Origin: Bombella dulcis
GTDB lineage: Bacteria > Pseudomonadota > Alphaproteobacteria > Acetobacterales > Acetobacteraceae
Assembly: GCF_026385505.1 (NCBI RefSeq)
Contig: NZ_JANIDV010000002.1
Location: forward strand, 306,524-370,523
Length of the DNA stretch: 64,000 bases
Direction of reading: 5' to 3'
Of this stretch, positions 57,810 through 64,000 are shown one piece after another. The notes under the pieces were generated by a model. That model was not told where the DNA came from, did no database searches, and saw only the letters and a list, made by a program, of their open reading frames with translations. Position 1 is the stretch's first letter, and every line of letters begins with the position of its first letter. A program made the position numbers and the translations under genes.

Positions 57810-59012
57810 ATGCTGACCGACATTTCCGTAAAACGCCTCAAACCCCGTGAGAAGCCCTACAGAAAAGCTGACTCGGGCGGCTTGGCCATCAGAGTCTTGC
57901 CCAATGGGACGAAACTCTGGCAATTCCGATATAGGGTAGGTGGGAAGGAAAATACCTTTTCTATCGGCCCATATCCAGAGGTTTCTTTGGCACAGGCACG
58001 GACCGCTCGTGACGAGGCCAAAGCAGAACTCAGGGCGAACAGGGACCCTAACATCACCAAGAAACAGGAGAAAGCCGCTGCCGCTGGAGTGAAGAACCGC
58101 CTCCAGAGTGTCGGGGAAGATTGGCTGGAGGCGAATACGGGGCGATGGACACCAAAGCACGCTGGGCAAGTGCGCTCCACTCTGGAGAAATTCGTGTGGC
58201 CGAAATTGGGTAATGTCCCTGTGGCCGAGATCACGCCTCCCATGATTCTGGCTGTCGTCAGGAGTATTGAGCAGAAAGCGGCCATAGAGACCAGCAGAAG
58301 AGTCCTTCAGAGGATCAAGTCGTTATTTACTCATGCCATCGCACATGGGCTGACAGACAATAATCCTGCCGCAAACCTTAGCAGCGTTCTGGCTCCAGTC
58401 GTGCACCAGAGACGGCCTGCCATAACGGAATTGCCTGGGCTGTATCAGTTATTCGCAGATGTACAAAGTCATCCTGCCCAACCGACTACTCTGCTAGCCT
58501 TGCGCTTTCTGGCTCTCACAGGAGTGAGGCCGGGAGAGGTGTGTGGTGCGCTCTGGAGCGAGATTGATGGCGATGTCTGGAAAATCCCTGCCGAACGCAT
58601 GAAAATGAAGCGGGCGCATGTGGTGCCCCTTAGCAGACAGGCTCTTGAGGTTCTGGAGGTTTTGAGGGAACTGACAGGGAAAGCTCCGTACTTGTTCCCT
58701 TCCCGGTACAACGTGAATAATCCCATGTCAGGAAACACCCTAGGGTACTGTCTGAACAGAGCTGGCTATCAGGGTGTTCATTGCCCGCACGGCTTCAGGT
58801 CGTCTCTCTCAACGATAATGAACAGCCGCCGCCCCCAGGATGGGGCTTTTATTGAGCTTATTCTTGCTCACGAGAAAAATGACAAAATTGCCGCCGCTTA
58901 TAACAGGGCGCAACATATAGAGGAGAGACGGGCCATATTGCAGGAATGGGCCGATCTTATCTCGGAGGGCATAGGTCGCCCCCGACACCTGATAAAGGTG
59001 AGGGCGAGGTGA
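57810..59012 (+). CDS. int: Prophage tyrosine integrase (P4/DUF4102 type)
   Basis: Site-specific recombinase of 400 residues. N-terminal DUF4102 arm-binding domain (LTDISVKRLKPREKPYRKADSGGLAIRVLPNGTK region, first 90 residues), a core-binding domain, then the catalytic domain: Arg in ALTGVRPGEVCGALW, HGFRSSLS with His and Arg, LAHEKNDK, and nucleophile Tyr in AAAYNRAQH. The second copy of GTGGGTAA abuts the ATG and there is no ordinary Shine-Dalgarno sequence. It lies at the edge of the prophage and faces its structural genes. Confidence 0.93.
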   Translation: MLTDISVKRLKPREKPYRKADSGGLAIRVLPNGTKLWQFRYRVGGKENTFSIGPYPEVSLAQARTARDEAKAELRANRDPNITKKQEKAAAAGVKNRLQSVGEDWLEANTGRWTPKHAGQVRSTLEKFVWPKLGNVPVAEITPPMILAVVRSIEQKAAIETSRRVLQRIKSLFTHAIAHGLTDNNPAANLSSVLAPVVHQRRPAITELPGLYQLFADVQSHPAQPTTLLALRFLALTGVRPGEVCGALWSEIDGDVWKIPAERMKMKRAHVVPLSRQALEVLEVLRELTGKAPYLFPSRYNVNNPMSGNTLGYCLNRAGYQGVHCPHGFRSSLSTIMNSRRPQDGAFIELILAHEKNDKIAAAYNRAQHIEERRAILQEWADLISEGIGRPRHLIKVRAR

Positions 59013-59077
59013 TTTCTCCCTTAAAAAAGAAGGGGGAAGAATAAGGGTACTTGGCATTTTCCCCGGAGAGCGAAAAA

Positions 59078-59332
59078 TTAACGCTTCTCATCCAGTGCCC
59101 GGCACTCCGCTCGTTCATTCCCATAATCTGTAAGGAACACCGGAACCTCTATCAGTTCCGGATGTGCCCTGAGTTCCGATGCCAGTACAGCCTGTTCCTC
59201 ATGGCTGTACTGGACCAGAGGCGGGCAGGCATAGCGGACCTGAGCGGATGAACAGCCGGACAGCATTCCCGCAATGCAGGCCGCAATCAGAGTGCACGCG
59301 GCTAGATATGAGACGATGTATCGGTCACACAT
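59078..59332 (-). CDS. Rz1-like outer-membrane spanin lipoprotein (probable)
   Basis: 84-residue lipoprotein: hydrophobic signal then lipobox LSGC (Cys27), and a mature region CPPLVQYSHEEQAVLASELRAHPE that resembles o-spanin or Rz1-like phage lysis proteins. Its ATG shares a base with the stop of the upstream gene (TGATG). With the membrane-anchored partner upstream it would form a two-component spanin that fuses inner and outer membranes at the end of lysis. Function inferred from architecture and pairing. Confidence 0.68.
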   Translation of the reverse strand: MCDRYIVSYLAACTLIAACIAGMLSGCSSAQVRYACPPLVQYSHEEQAVLASELRAHPELIEVPVFLTDYGNERAECRALDEKR

Positions 59333-59565
59333 CAGAATTCTCCCTTGTCGAGCGTTCCGAGTAGCTGGTTGTTTCCCCTGATCCCGTTCGTTCGGGCAGC
59401 GAGTGCTCTCCGGGATGAGGCGGCTTCTTCGTTGGCCGCCGATGTTGCCTCGGCTTCAGACCGGACCCGGGCGGAATTACGTCCGGCTCGGTTGGCGTAC
59501 CAGACAATCCCGACAATGAATGACAGGGTGGCGACGACAATGCCGCCGATAAAATATGGGGTCAT
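59332..59565 (-). CDS. Rz-like inner-membrane spanin (probable)
   Basis: 77-residue protein: one N-terminal membrane helix (YFIGGIVVATLSFIVGIVWY) followed by a charged, Ala/Glu/Arg-rich periplasmic segment likely to form a coiled coil. This is the i-spanin layout. ATG at 59565 follows GGAG, and the stop overlaps the lipoprotein start. No sequence family is named with certainty. Confidence 0.62.
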   Translation of the reverse strand: MTPYFIGGIVVATLSFIVGIVWYANRAGRNSARVRSEAEATSAANEEAASSRRALAARTNGIRGNNQLLGTLDKGEF

Positions 59566-59666
59566 GTACTCTCCATTTAGCATCAGGTTCTTCTGAATCA
59601 CTTTGCCTATGACCGGGCTGTTTTTCCCGGTTTACAGCCGTTTTGTGGGGTGATTCGGCTGTGACA

Positions 59667-59690
59667 TGCCCGGGGGAATTCCCCCGGGCA
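59667..59690. repeat. Perfect 24-base palindrome after a prophage gene
   Basis: The 12-base arm TGCCCGGGGGAA is followed directly by its exact complement. It sits nine bases beyond the stop at 59700 on the minus strand. It can form a terminator-like stem but lacks a T tract. Confidence 0.75.
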
Positions 59691-59699
59691 CTTTCAGGG

Positions 59700-60041
59700 T
59701 CAGCCAATGCCTCCGGAATAGGATGAATTTGTGGTTGCCGCTGGGCTGGATGCCGTGTCCTTCTTCTTGTGGATGGCGGCGATGATGTCCTCCACGCCTT
59801 CCTCAATCTGCCCGGAACCCTGTTCCACCTTGACCAGGCCATTCATCAGGCCCTGCACATCCATATGATCTGCCAGAAAAGGCTCCACGATGGAGCCGAT
59901 GGCGGACAGGGCGGACGTCGCCGCATGGATGCGGGCTTTTGTGGCGGCACTCTCGTGGTCACCCAGAGCATTGGTGATGAGGGCCTCGATGCCTTCGAAG
60001 ACGGTGTTGGGCGTTGCTGCTGTCGTTGTTGTGTCAGTCAT
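59700..60041 (-). CDS. Hypothetical prophage protein
   Basis: 113 residues that I do not recognise: a Thr/Ala-rich start, then an amphipathic helical body (FEGIEALITNALGDHESAATKARI, FLADHMDVQGLMNGLVKVEQG) and a Lys/Ser-rich tail. No signal or membrane segment. It lies between a holin-like gene and the spanin pair, a usual place for lysis accessory genes. Confidence 0.6.
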   Translation of the reverse strand: MTDTTTTAATPNTVFEGIEALITNALGDHESAATKARIHAATSALSAIGSIVEPFLADHMDVQGLMNGLVKVEQGSGQIEEGVEDIIAAIHKKKDTASSPAATTNSSYSGGIG

Positions 60042-60074
60042 GTTTATTTTTTCCTTTAAGATTGAGGTGGTCAG

Positions 60075-60296
60075 TCAACGGGATTTGGTGCTGTCGGAAT
60101 GTCCCGGCTTGATGTGATTGGTAGCCCAGCCGATGTTCAGGGCGATTGTGGAGACCAGCCGGTAAGGCAGAACCCAGCGGGAACCGGCAGCAGGTGGCCT
60201 GACGAATACCGTCACCAGATTGCAGGCGATGATAAGGAGGGAGGCCGGGAGCACCCATGCCGCCGGGAGTGTGTCGAGAATGGAATTGATGTCCAT
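60075..60296 (-). CDS. Small membrane protein, holin-like
   Basis: 73 residues with two hydrophobic segments (AAWVLPASLLIIACNLVTVFV and LPYRLVSTIALNIGWA) and a charged C-terminus, the layout of a small class II holin. ATG at 60296 is preceded by TGGAGAAC. Placed in the lysis block, so a holin is the best guess. Confidence 0.58.
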   Translation of the reverse strand: MDINSILDTLPAAWVLPASLLIIACNLVTVFVRPPAAGSRWVLPYRLVSTIALNIGWATNHIKPGHSDSTKSR

Positions 60297-60312
60297 TTTG
60301 TTCTCCAGATAT

Positions 60313-60332
60313 AAAAAACCGCCCGGAGGCGG
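60313..60332 (-). terminator. Intrinsic terminator after the 88-residue prophage gene
   Basis: On the minus strand CCGCC (60332-60328), loop TCCG, GGCGG (60323-60319), then TTTTTT. A nearly identical one lies at 62949-62970. Confidence 0.82.
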
Positions 60333-60379
60333 CTGGTGAAATACGAAACAGGGAGATGCGGGTTTCGTATAAAGCTCGT

Positions 60380-60646
60380 TTAGTCTTCGATGCGGTCGGG
60401 CACCTGGGGCCATCGCCCATAAATGATCCGGCTTTCTGCCAGACGTTTGATTTCCTGAAGGTAAGCTCTTGTTTTTGGTCCGCCACGCTGCTGGTAATCG
60501 ATCATCCCCAGCTGCCCGATACTGATCAGCTCTGTCCTGGCATCACTGAAGAGCTGCCTTTCGCCAGACAGATAGACCTCATCCGAGTTGTTGGGGTCAC
60601 CAATGTCAGTTGGTACGCCATCCATGTCCACGGTCATGTTGCTCAT
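60380..60646 (-). CDS. Hypothetical prophage protein
   Basis: 88 residues, unrecognised: acidic N-terminus, then basic helical C-terminal half (KTRAYLQEIKRLAESRIIYGRW). ATG at 60646 is preceded by GAAGGAGAG. It follows the repeat-containing fibre gene by 10 bases and ends before a terminator. Confidence 0.62.
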   Translation of the reverse strand: MSNMTVDMDGVPTDIGDPNNSDEVYLSGERQLFSDARTELISIGQLGMIDYQQRGGPKTRAYLQEIKRLAESRIIYGRWPQVPDRIED

Positions 60647-60656
60647 TGTCTCTCCT

Positions 60657-61802
60657 TCAGGCGAGAACGCCCTTGATAAAAAACGTGATTGATTCCAGCC
60701 CGGACCCGGGCCATCCCCCCGGATGCTGGAAATTGAACCCTGTCGTGCTGGTGCCGGTTATGTTGATGGTGGCCCCTGGTCCCATTTTCCCGGCAGCCCA
60801 GTCGTCGTGGGAAATTGTTGTCGAGGTTGCCGTTATCGCAGGGGGTATAGCGAATTTCGGCCAGTCTGCCGGGTAATCGACATGGCCCGGGTTCCCCGCA
60901 CCCCCATCGTAGCGGCGGAATATGATGCCCTCGAACGTCCCCGTCGGGGTCACCCCGGGGATGTCGTAATGAACAGTGTCGCCACCAGACGACCCGCCCC
61001 CCGCAGGAGCGGCATTCACTTTGGTGGTGAGGGCGTCAATCCTGACGCCTAGATCAGCATCGGCCTTCTTCCGTTCGTCCGCTTCCTGAGAAAGGTCTGC
61101 GCTTTTGGCCAATCCGTCGACTGAAGGGATGTTCAGGCCATTGATCTTTTTCTCAAGGTCGGCATCAGCATTTTTCCGGGCCGTTGCCTCGTCATTGAGG
61201 GCCTCCTGTGTTGCCAGCCCGGCAATGGAAGGAATATTCAGGCCATCGATCTTCTTCTCAAGCTCGGTGTCCGCATTTTCCCGGGCCGTGGCCTCCGCTT
61301 CGAGGTCAGAGCTTTTTGCTAGACCGGAAATGGAGGGGATGTTCAGGCCATTGATCTTATCCTCCAGAGTTCTGTCACCCTGTTTCCGGGCCTCCGTCTC
61401 ATCATCAAGAGACGACTGCGTGGCCAGTCCGGCGGTCGACGGGATGTTGAGACCATTGATCTTCTCTTCCAGCTGACTGTCAGCTTTCTCCCTCGCCCGC
61501 GTCTCCGTGTCGAGATCGGAGCTTTTTGCCAGTCCGGCAATGGAAGGGATGTCCAGGGAATCGATCTTGTTCTTAAGTTCGGTGTCAGCATTTTCCCTGG
61601 CTTCCGTCTCCGTCTGGAGATCGGACGATCTGGCATAGATGGAAAGATCGGGGCTGCTCCCGCCCAGGGTACTGACGGGGAACTGGCCCGTCCGGCCATC
61701 CTGCACGCCCAGTATCGTGTCTCCTGCCTGTGGCGTCCCCAAGCTTGGCAGGTCGGCAACCCTGATGCGGCCGCCTTCTGTTGCTACTGTCTGCGTTGTC
61801 AT
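60657..61802 (-). CDS. Prophage tail fibre with six 35-residue repeats
   Basis: 381-residue, probably trimeric fibre. Residues 1-56 form a head; residues 57-262 are six tandem repeats of 35 residues with consensus A-K-S-S-D-L-x-T-E-x-x-A-R-E-x-A-D-x-x-L-E-x-K-I-x-G-L-N-I-P-S-x-A-G-L, a heptad-rich coil interrupted by a Gly-Leu-Asn-Ile-Pro-Ser turn; the C-terminal third (GGSSGGDTVHYDIPG to the end) is a Gly/Pro/Thr-rich tip that may bind the host. No enzymatic motif. Start shares ATGA with the gene upstream. Repeat number could vary between related phages. Confidence 0.8.
   Translation of the reverse strand: MTTQTVATEGGRIRVADLPSLGTPQAGDTILGVQDGRTGQFPVSTLGGSSPDLSIYARSSDLQTETEARENADTELKNKIDSLDIPSIAGLAKSSDLDTETRAREKADSQLEEKINGLNIPSTAGLATQSSLDDETEARKQGDRTLEDKINGLNIPSISGLAKSSDLEAEATARENADTELEKKIDGLNIPSIAGLATQEALNDEATARKNADADLEKKINGLNIPSVDGLAKSADLSQEADERKKADADLGVRIDALTTKVNAAPAGGGSSGGDTVHYDIPGVTPTGTFEGIIFRRYDGGAGNPGHVDYPADWPKFAIPPAITATSTTISHDDWAAGKMGPGATINITGTSTTGFNFQHPGGWPGSGLESITFFIKGVLA
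61017..61634 (-). repeat. 105-base tandem repeats within the fibre gene
   Basis: Six copies of a 105-base unit (the last shorter), alternating in style: copies 2, 4 and 6 begin AKS, copies 3 and 5 begin ATQ, which suggests growth by doubling of a 210-base unit. Confidence 0.85.
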
Positions 61803-62227
61803 AATGTGAGAAGCCTCCCATCATCCAGCATCAGGGCAGCTGGCTGTGTTTCTGACCCATCCGGAGGGGACAGGCTGGCCTGAACCCCGTCTACGGACCC
61901 GCTGTCCGGCAGGACGGTGATCTGGACGATCCGTACGTAACGGCGGCCCGTGCTGGTTTCGAGTGTCATGGTGATGGCCTGCTGCCCGACGTTGCCGCCC
62001 TGAAGGCCGATCGTGGCCCTGTCGGGTCCGAGGGCGGACCAGAGCACGGTAAGGCCGGTTCCGTCCTGAACATCCACCGTCAGGCGGATCACGCTCTCTC
62101 CCTGATCACAGCAGAAGGGAGCCAGATACAGGCTGTAATCCAGAGCGTCCCCAACATTCTTTGCAGGCCAGTTCTGGATGGTTGCTGTTTGGGCCGGGTA
62201 GAGGGACCGGCTGGAACATGGCGTCAT
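61799..62227 (-). CDS. Hypothetical prophage protein
   Basis: 142 residues, unrecognised, mostly beta-like (ESVIRLTVDVQDGTGLTVLW, AITMTLETSTGRRYVRIVQITVL). The size and position between a lysozyme-like gene and a fibre gene suggest a tail component. ATGA overlaps join it to both neighbours. Confidence 0.65.
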   Translation of the reverse strand: MTPCSSRSLYPAQTATIQNWPAKNVGDALDYSLYLAPFCCDQGESVIRLTVDVQDGTGLTVLWSALGPDRATIGLQGGNVGQQAITMTLETSTGRRYVRIVQITVLPDSGSVDGVQASLSPPDGSETQPAALMLDDGRLLTL

Positions 62228-62658
62228 ACAGAGGCCCCTTTGGATGGAAGGTTCGCCGCTACCTTTGCGATCAGGGAGCCGTATGGGTTCTGGCCGTTCT
62301 CATATTCGGTGATGGCCGCCATAATTTTCCCTATCAGGGTGGGAGTGGGGGGGCCGAGATCATCAGACACCTTCACTCCAATTTTTTTGGCAACAAATTG
62401 GGCGTAAGCGGTCGTGTTGTTTTCTTTAGTAGGTGCCCATTTATAAATGATGGCATTTACGGTCCTTAGTTTGTCACGGGTCATGTACAGGTACAGCTGG
62501 TCCCGTAGGGCAGCCAGCCCGGCTTCCGGTGTGGGGAAGCGGGCAAATCGGGCGTTTGGCCCCGGTTCAAGAACGGCCCCTTTCTGGTGAGCGAAATTCA
62601 GGTTGCCCGGGTTGTTGTTGCGGATGCCCCGTGGTGGGAGAGTGGATTTTACCGTCAT
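62224..62658 (-). CDS. Lysozyme-like phage protein (GIRNNNPGNL type)
   Basis: 144 residues beginning with RGIRNNNPGNLNF, a signature of lysozyme-fold phage proteins often labelled structural protein P5 or virion transglycosylase. FPTPEAGLAALRDQLYLYM and YKWAPTKENNTTAYAQFVAKKIG fit this group. It could be the endolysin of the lysis block or a virion-associated enzyme. No signal peptide. ATG at 62658 follows CACGGAGG. Confidence 0.72.
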   Translation of the reverse strand: MTVKSTLPPRGIRNNNPGNLNFAHQKGAVLEPGPNARFARFPTPEAGLAALRDQLYLYMTRDKLRTVNAIIYKWAPTKENNTTAYAQFVAKKIGVKVSDDLGPPTPTLIGKIMAAITEYENGQNPYGSLIAKVAANLPSKGASV

Positions 62659-62660
62659 GA

Positions 62661-62930
62661 TTAGCCTCCGTGATAATATCTGAAGATTTCCGACACAGCG
62701 GCCACGATGGCAGCGCCGGTAGCCCCGGCCACTGTGAAGGCCCGGCCCTGCCAGCTCTGGAGACTGGAAAGGGCCTGCTGGATCTGGGCGAATTGCGTAT
62801 TGATGACTGTCTGTAGCGAGGCGATCACTTCATTCTGGTGTCGCTCGTTCGCTTCCAGACGGGTGATGCGCTGTTCATGGTCCGTGATGTCGGCCTGTCT
62901 GGCGGGCCGGTTGTCTTTTTCCTCTGTCAT
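62661..62930 (-). CDS. Coiled-coil membrane protein, XhlA/holin-like
   Basis: 89 residues: charged N-terminus, a coiled coil (HEQRITRLEANERHQNEVIASL) and one C-terminal membrane segment (FTVAGATGAAIVAAVSEIF). This layout resembles XhlA-type lysis proteins. ATG at 62930 follows GAAGGACAG; two bases before the lysozyme-like gene. Confidence 0.6.
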   Translation of the reverse strand: MTEEKDNRPARQADITDHEQRITRLEANERHQNEVIASLQTVINTQFAQIQQALSSLQSWQGRAFTVAGATGAAIVAAVSEIFRYYHGG

Positions 62931-62948
62931 GTCTGTCCTTCGGGCATG

Positions 62949-62970
62949 AAAAAACCGCCTCAAAGGGCGG
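62949..62970 (-). terminator. Intrinsic terminator after the DUF4376-like gene
   Basis: Minus strand: CCGCC (62970-62966), loop, GGCGG (62959-62955), then TTTTTT at 62954-62949. Near copy of the one at 60313-60332. Confidence 0.82.
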
Positions 62971-63009
62971 CGTGTACTGCTCTGGCCATCCGTATGGATA
63001 CGGGAAGGG

Positions 63010-63558
63010 CTAGTGGTTGTCCGGCCATCCAGCCGTGATGTCCGCATCGCCTCCCTTGTCCAGTTGCCGACTGATGTCTGCGGCGTGGGCCTGGCAGGCT
63101 TTGCGGTATGCGGTGATTTTCTTGCAGAGGGCGGTCACGTCCTGCCCTGTCATCGGGACGGTCGATCCGTCCGGGAGCGTCCACGGCGTGCCGTCTTCCC
63201 ACTCATCGAGTTTTACCACCAGGGACTGCTGGGGCGTGTTCGTGTAGGATGCGCTGTCGGTGGGGAACAGGATCGGGGCCGTGCTCCGGGAGGGCTGGAA
63301 ATACACGCCTGAAGCCATTTTTTCCGGTGTGGTCCGTGCCAGAAGGTCACGCTTTGCCGAAAGTGGAATGATGACGTCCAGACTGGCGATCGTCCCGTCA
63401 GGATTGATCTTTGCACCCGGCCCCGGCTGGCGGCACAGGGTCTGATAGTCTTTCTCTGATACGGGGATATAACCCTTGCCAGTGGCGTTCAGCGGGCCGC
63501 AGCATGTCGCTGTCATCCTGCTGTCAGTGTCGACGATGACATAATAGGGGCCGTTCAT
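63010..63558 (-). CDS. DUF4376-like tail-assembly protein
   Basis: 182 residues; N-terminal half (YYVIVDTDSRMTATCCGPLN) unrecognised; C-terminal half with WEDGTPWTLPDGSTVPMTGQDVTAL, KITAYRKACQAHAADISRQL and ADITAGWPDN resembles DUF4376 proteins, which sit beside tail-fibre genes and are thought to help fibre assembly or adhesion. Shares ATGA with the fibre gene upstream. Confidence 0.7.
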   Translation of the reverse strand: MNGPYYVIVDTDSRMTATCCGPLNATGKGYIPVSEKDYQTLCRQPGPGAKINPDGTIASLDVIIPLSAKRDLLARTTPEKMASGVYFQPSRSTAPILFPTDSASYTNTPQQSLVVKLDEWEDGTPWTLPDGSTVPMTGQDVTALCKKITAYRKACQAHAADISRQLDKGGDADITAGWPDNH

Positions 63559-64000
63559 GCCAATACTCCTACGGCGATGACGTTAAGACGCCAGTGATAG
63601 CTGGTGTTCCCGATGAACACCGTTGAGAGGGAACAGGCCTGGAACAGGAACCCGGCACTGGTTATGTTTGGGGTGCCATCGGCATTGTTCAGAAGCACGG
63701 CAACACGGGATGACGCCGTGCTGGGCGTGCCGGAGGAAACCTCCGAATTGATCAGGGCCGTTACATAGGGCGTTGTTCCGTCCTTGAAGGGCTTGGGGAA
63801 TGTCACCCAGTATGGTGCACCGTTGCCGTCAATCGTGAATGACTGGATGACAACCCGCCCTGTCAGGCCCTGGCCGATGACTTCTGGCAGAACGCCACCT
63901 CCATCACGGGTGATCGGCCCTGTGATCGTGCCCCCCGTGAGAGGGAGAAGCCCCGCTTCAGCAGTCTTTGCCCGTGTGACTTCATTATTCAGCAAGGTGT
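63555..64000 (-). CDS. Tail fibre protein, C-terminal part (cut by the window edge)
   Basis: The frame is open to the right edge, so the TTG at 63995 is not the true start. The visible part reads NNEVTRAKTAEAGLLPLTGGTITGPI, a typical fibre shaft end, then a beta-rich tip (FLFQACSLSTVFIGNTSYHW). It would be the receptor-binding end of the main fibre. Confidence 0.72.
   Translation of the reverse strand, partial: TLLNNEVTRAKTAEAGLLPLTGGTITGPITRDGGGVLPEVIGQGLTGRVVIQSFTIDGNGAPYWVTFPKPFKDGTTPYVTALINSEVSSGTPSTASSRVAVLLNNADGTPNITSAGFLFQACSLSTVFIGNTSYHWRLNVIAVGVLA

Noticed and set aside
61017..61634. Regular repeats considered as a CRISPR array
   Set aside because: They lie in frame inside a protein gene and lack constant repeats with unique spacers.

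Overview
The window looks like the chromosome of an acetic acid bacterium (Alphaproteobacteria, Acetobacteraceae). The main reason is a pentose-phosphate operon whose transaldolase and glucose-6-phosphate isomerase are fused in one protein, followed by a short-form 6-phosphogluconate dehydrogenase, 6-phosphogluconolactonase, ribose-5-phosphate isomerase and gluconokinase. A ruvCAB-ybgC-tolQRAB-pal-cpoB block, an ATP12 chaperone, a fused IspDF, a SAM-II riboswitch and an NCS1 permease agree with this. I cannot name the genus safely; a Gluconobacter/Bombella/Saccharibacter-type organism is a reasonable guess.

Layout. 1-5.3 kb (+): the end of rarA, an RluA-type pseudouridine synthase, an AsmA-like protein and an ATP12 chaperone. 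5.4-8.7 kb (-): ispDF, apaG, and metZ behind a SAM-II riboswitch. 8.8 kb: tRNA-Gly(CCC). 8.9-15.5 kb (-): NCS1 permease, TonB-dependent receptor and homocysteine S-methyltransferase packed as one likely operon behind a long A+T-rich dyad, then a small secreted protein and an IDO-like 2-oxoglutarate/Fe(II) dioxygenase. 15.7-19.4 kb (-): type II NADH dehydrogenase, argJ, and a parvulin foldase. 19.7-36.1 kb (+): secA, yebC, ruvC-ruvA-ruvB, ybgC-tolQ-tolR-tolA-tolB-pal-cpoB, tilS, ftsH, glmM. 36.2-37.5 kb: a ctrA-type response regulator broken by a frameshift and lacking its phosphoacceptor aspartate, behind an extremely A+T-rich gap. 37.5-40.8 kb (-): a hypothetical protein, an M29 aminopeptidase, hisC and an ankyrin protein. 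41.1-50.0 kb (+): the pentose-phosphate operon tkt, tal-pgi, gnd, HAD phosphatase, pgl, rpiA, gntK. 50.1-52.8 kb (-): a HerA-type ATPase and a flavoprotein. 52.9-55.2 kb (+): panC and a glycerol dehydrogenase. 55.3-57.4 kb: two decaying genes, a glycosyltransferase with an in-frame amber codon and a globin-coupled chemoreceptor that has lost its 5' part.

57.8-64 kb is the left end of a prophage that runs off the window. A tyrosine integrase (+) faces a leftward block with the end of a tail fibre, a tail-assembly-like protein, a lysozyme-like protein, a second fibre built from 35-residue repeats, holin-like membrane proteins, and a two-gene spanin-like pair beside the integrase.

The points most worth a second look are the dead or degenerate CtrA, the truncated globin-coupled chemoreceptor at the prophage border, the glycosyltransferase with a single amber codon, the mmuM/TonB-receptor/NCS1 cluster with its operator-like dyad, and the free-amino-acid-type dioxygenase. 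I found no CRISPR array, rRNA operon or insertion sequence. All family assignments are from reading the translated proteins, without database searches.
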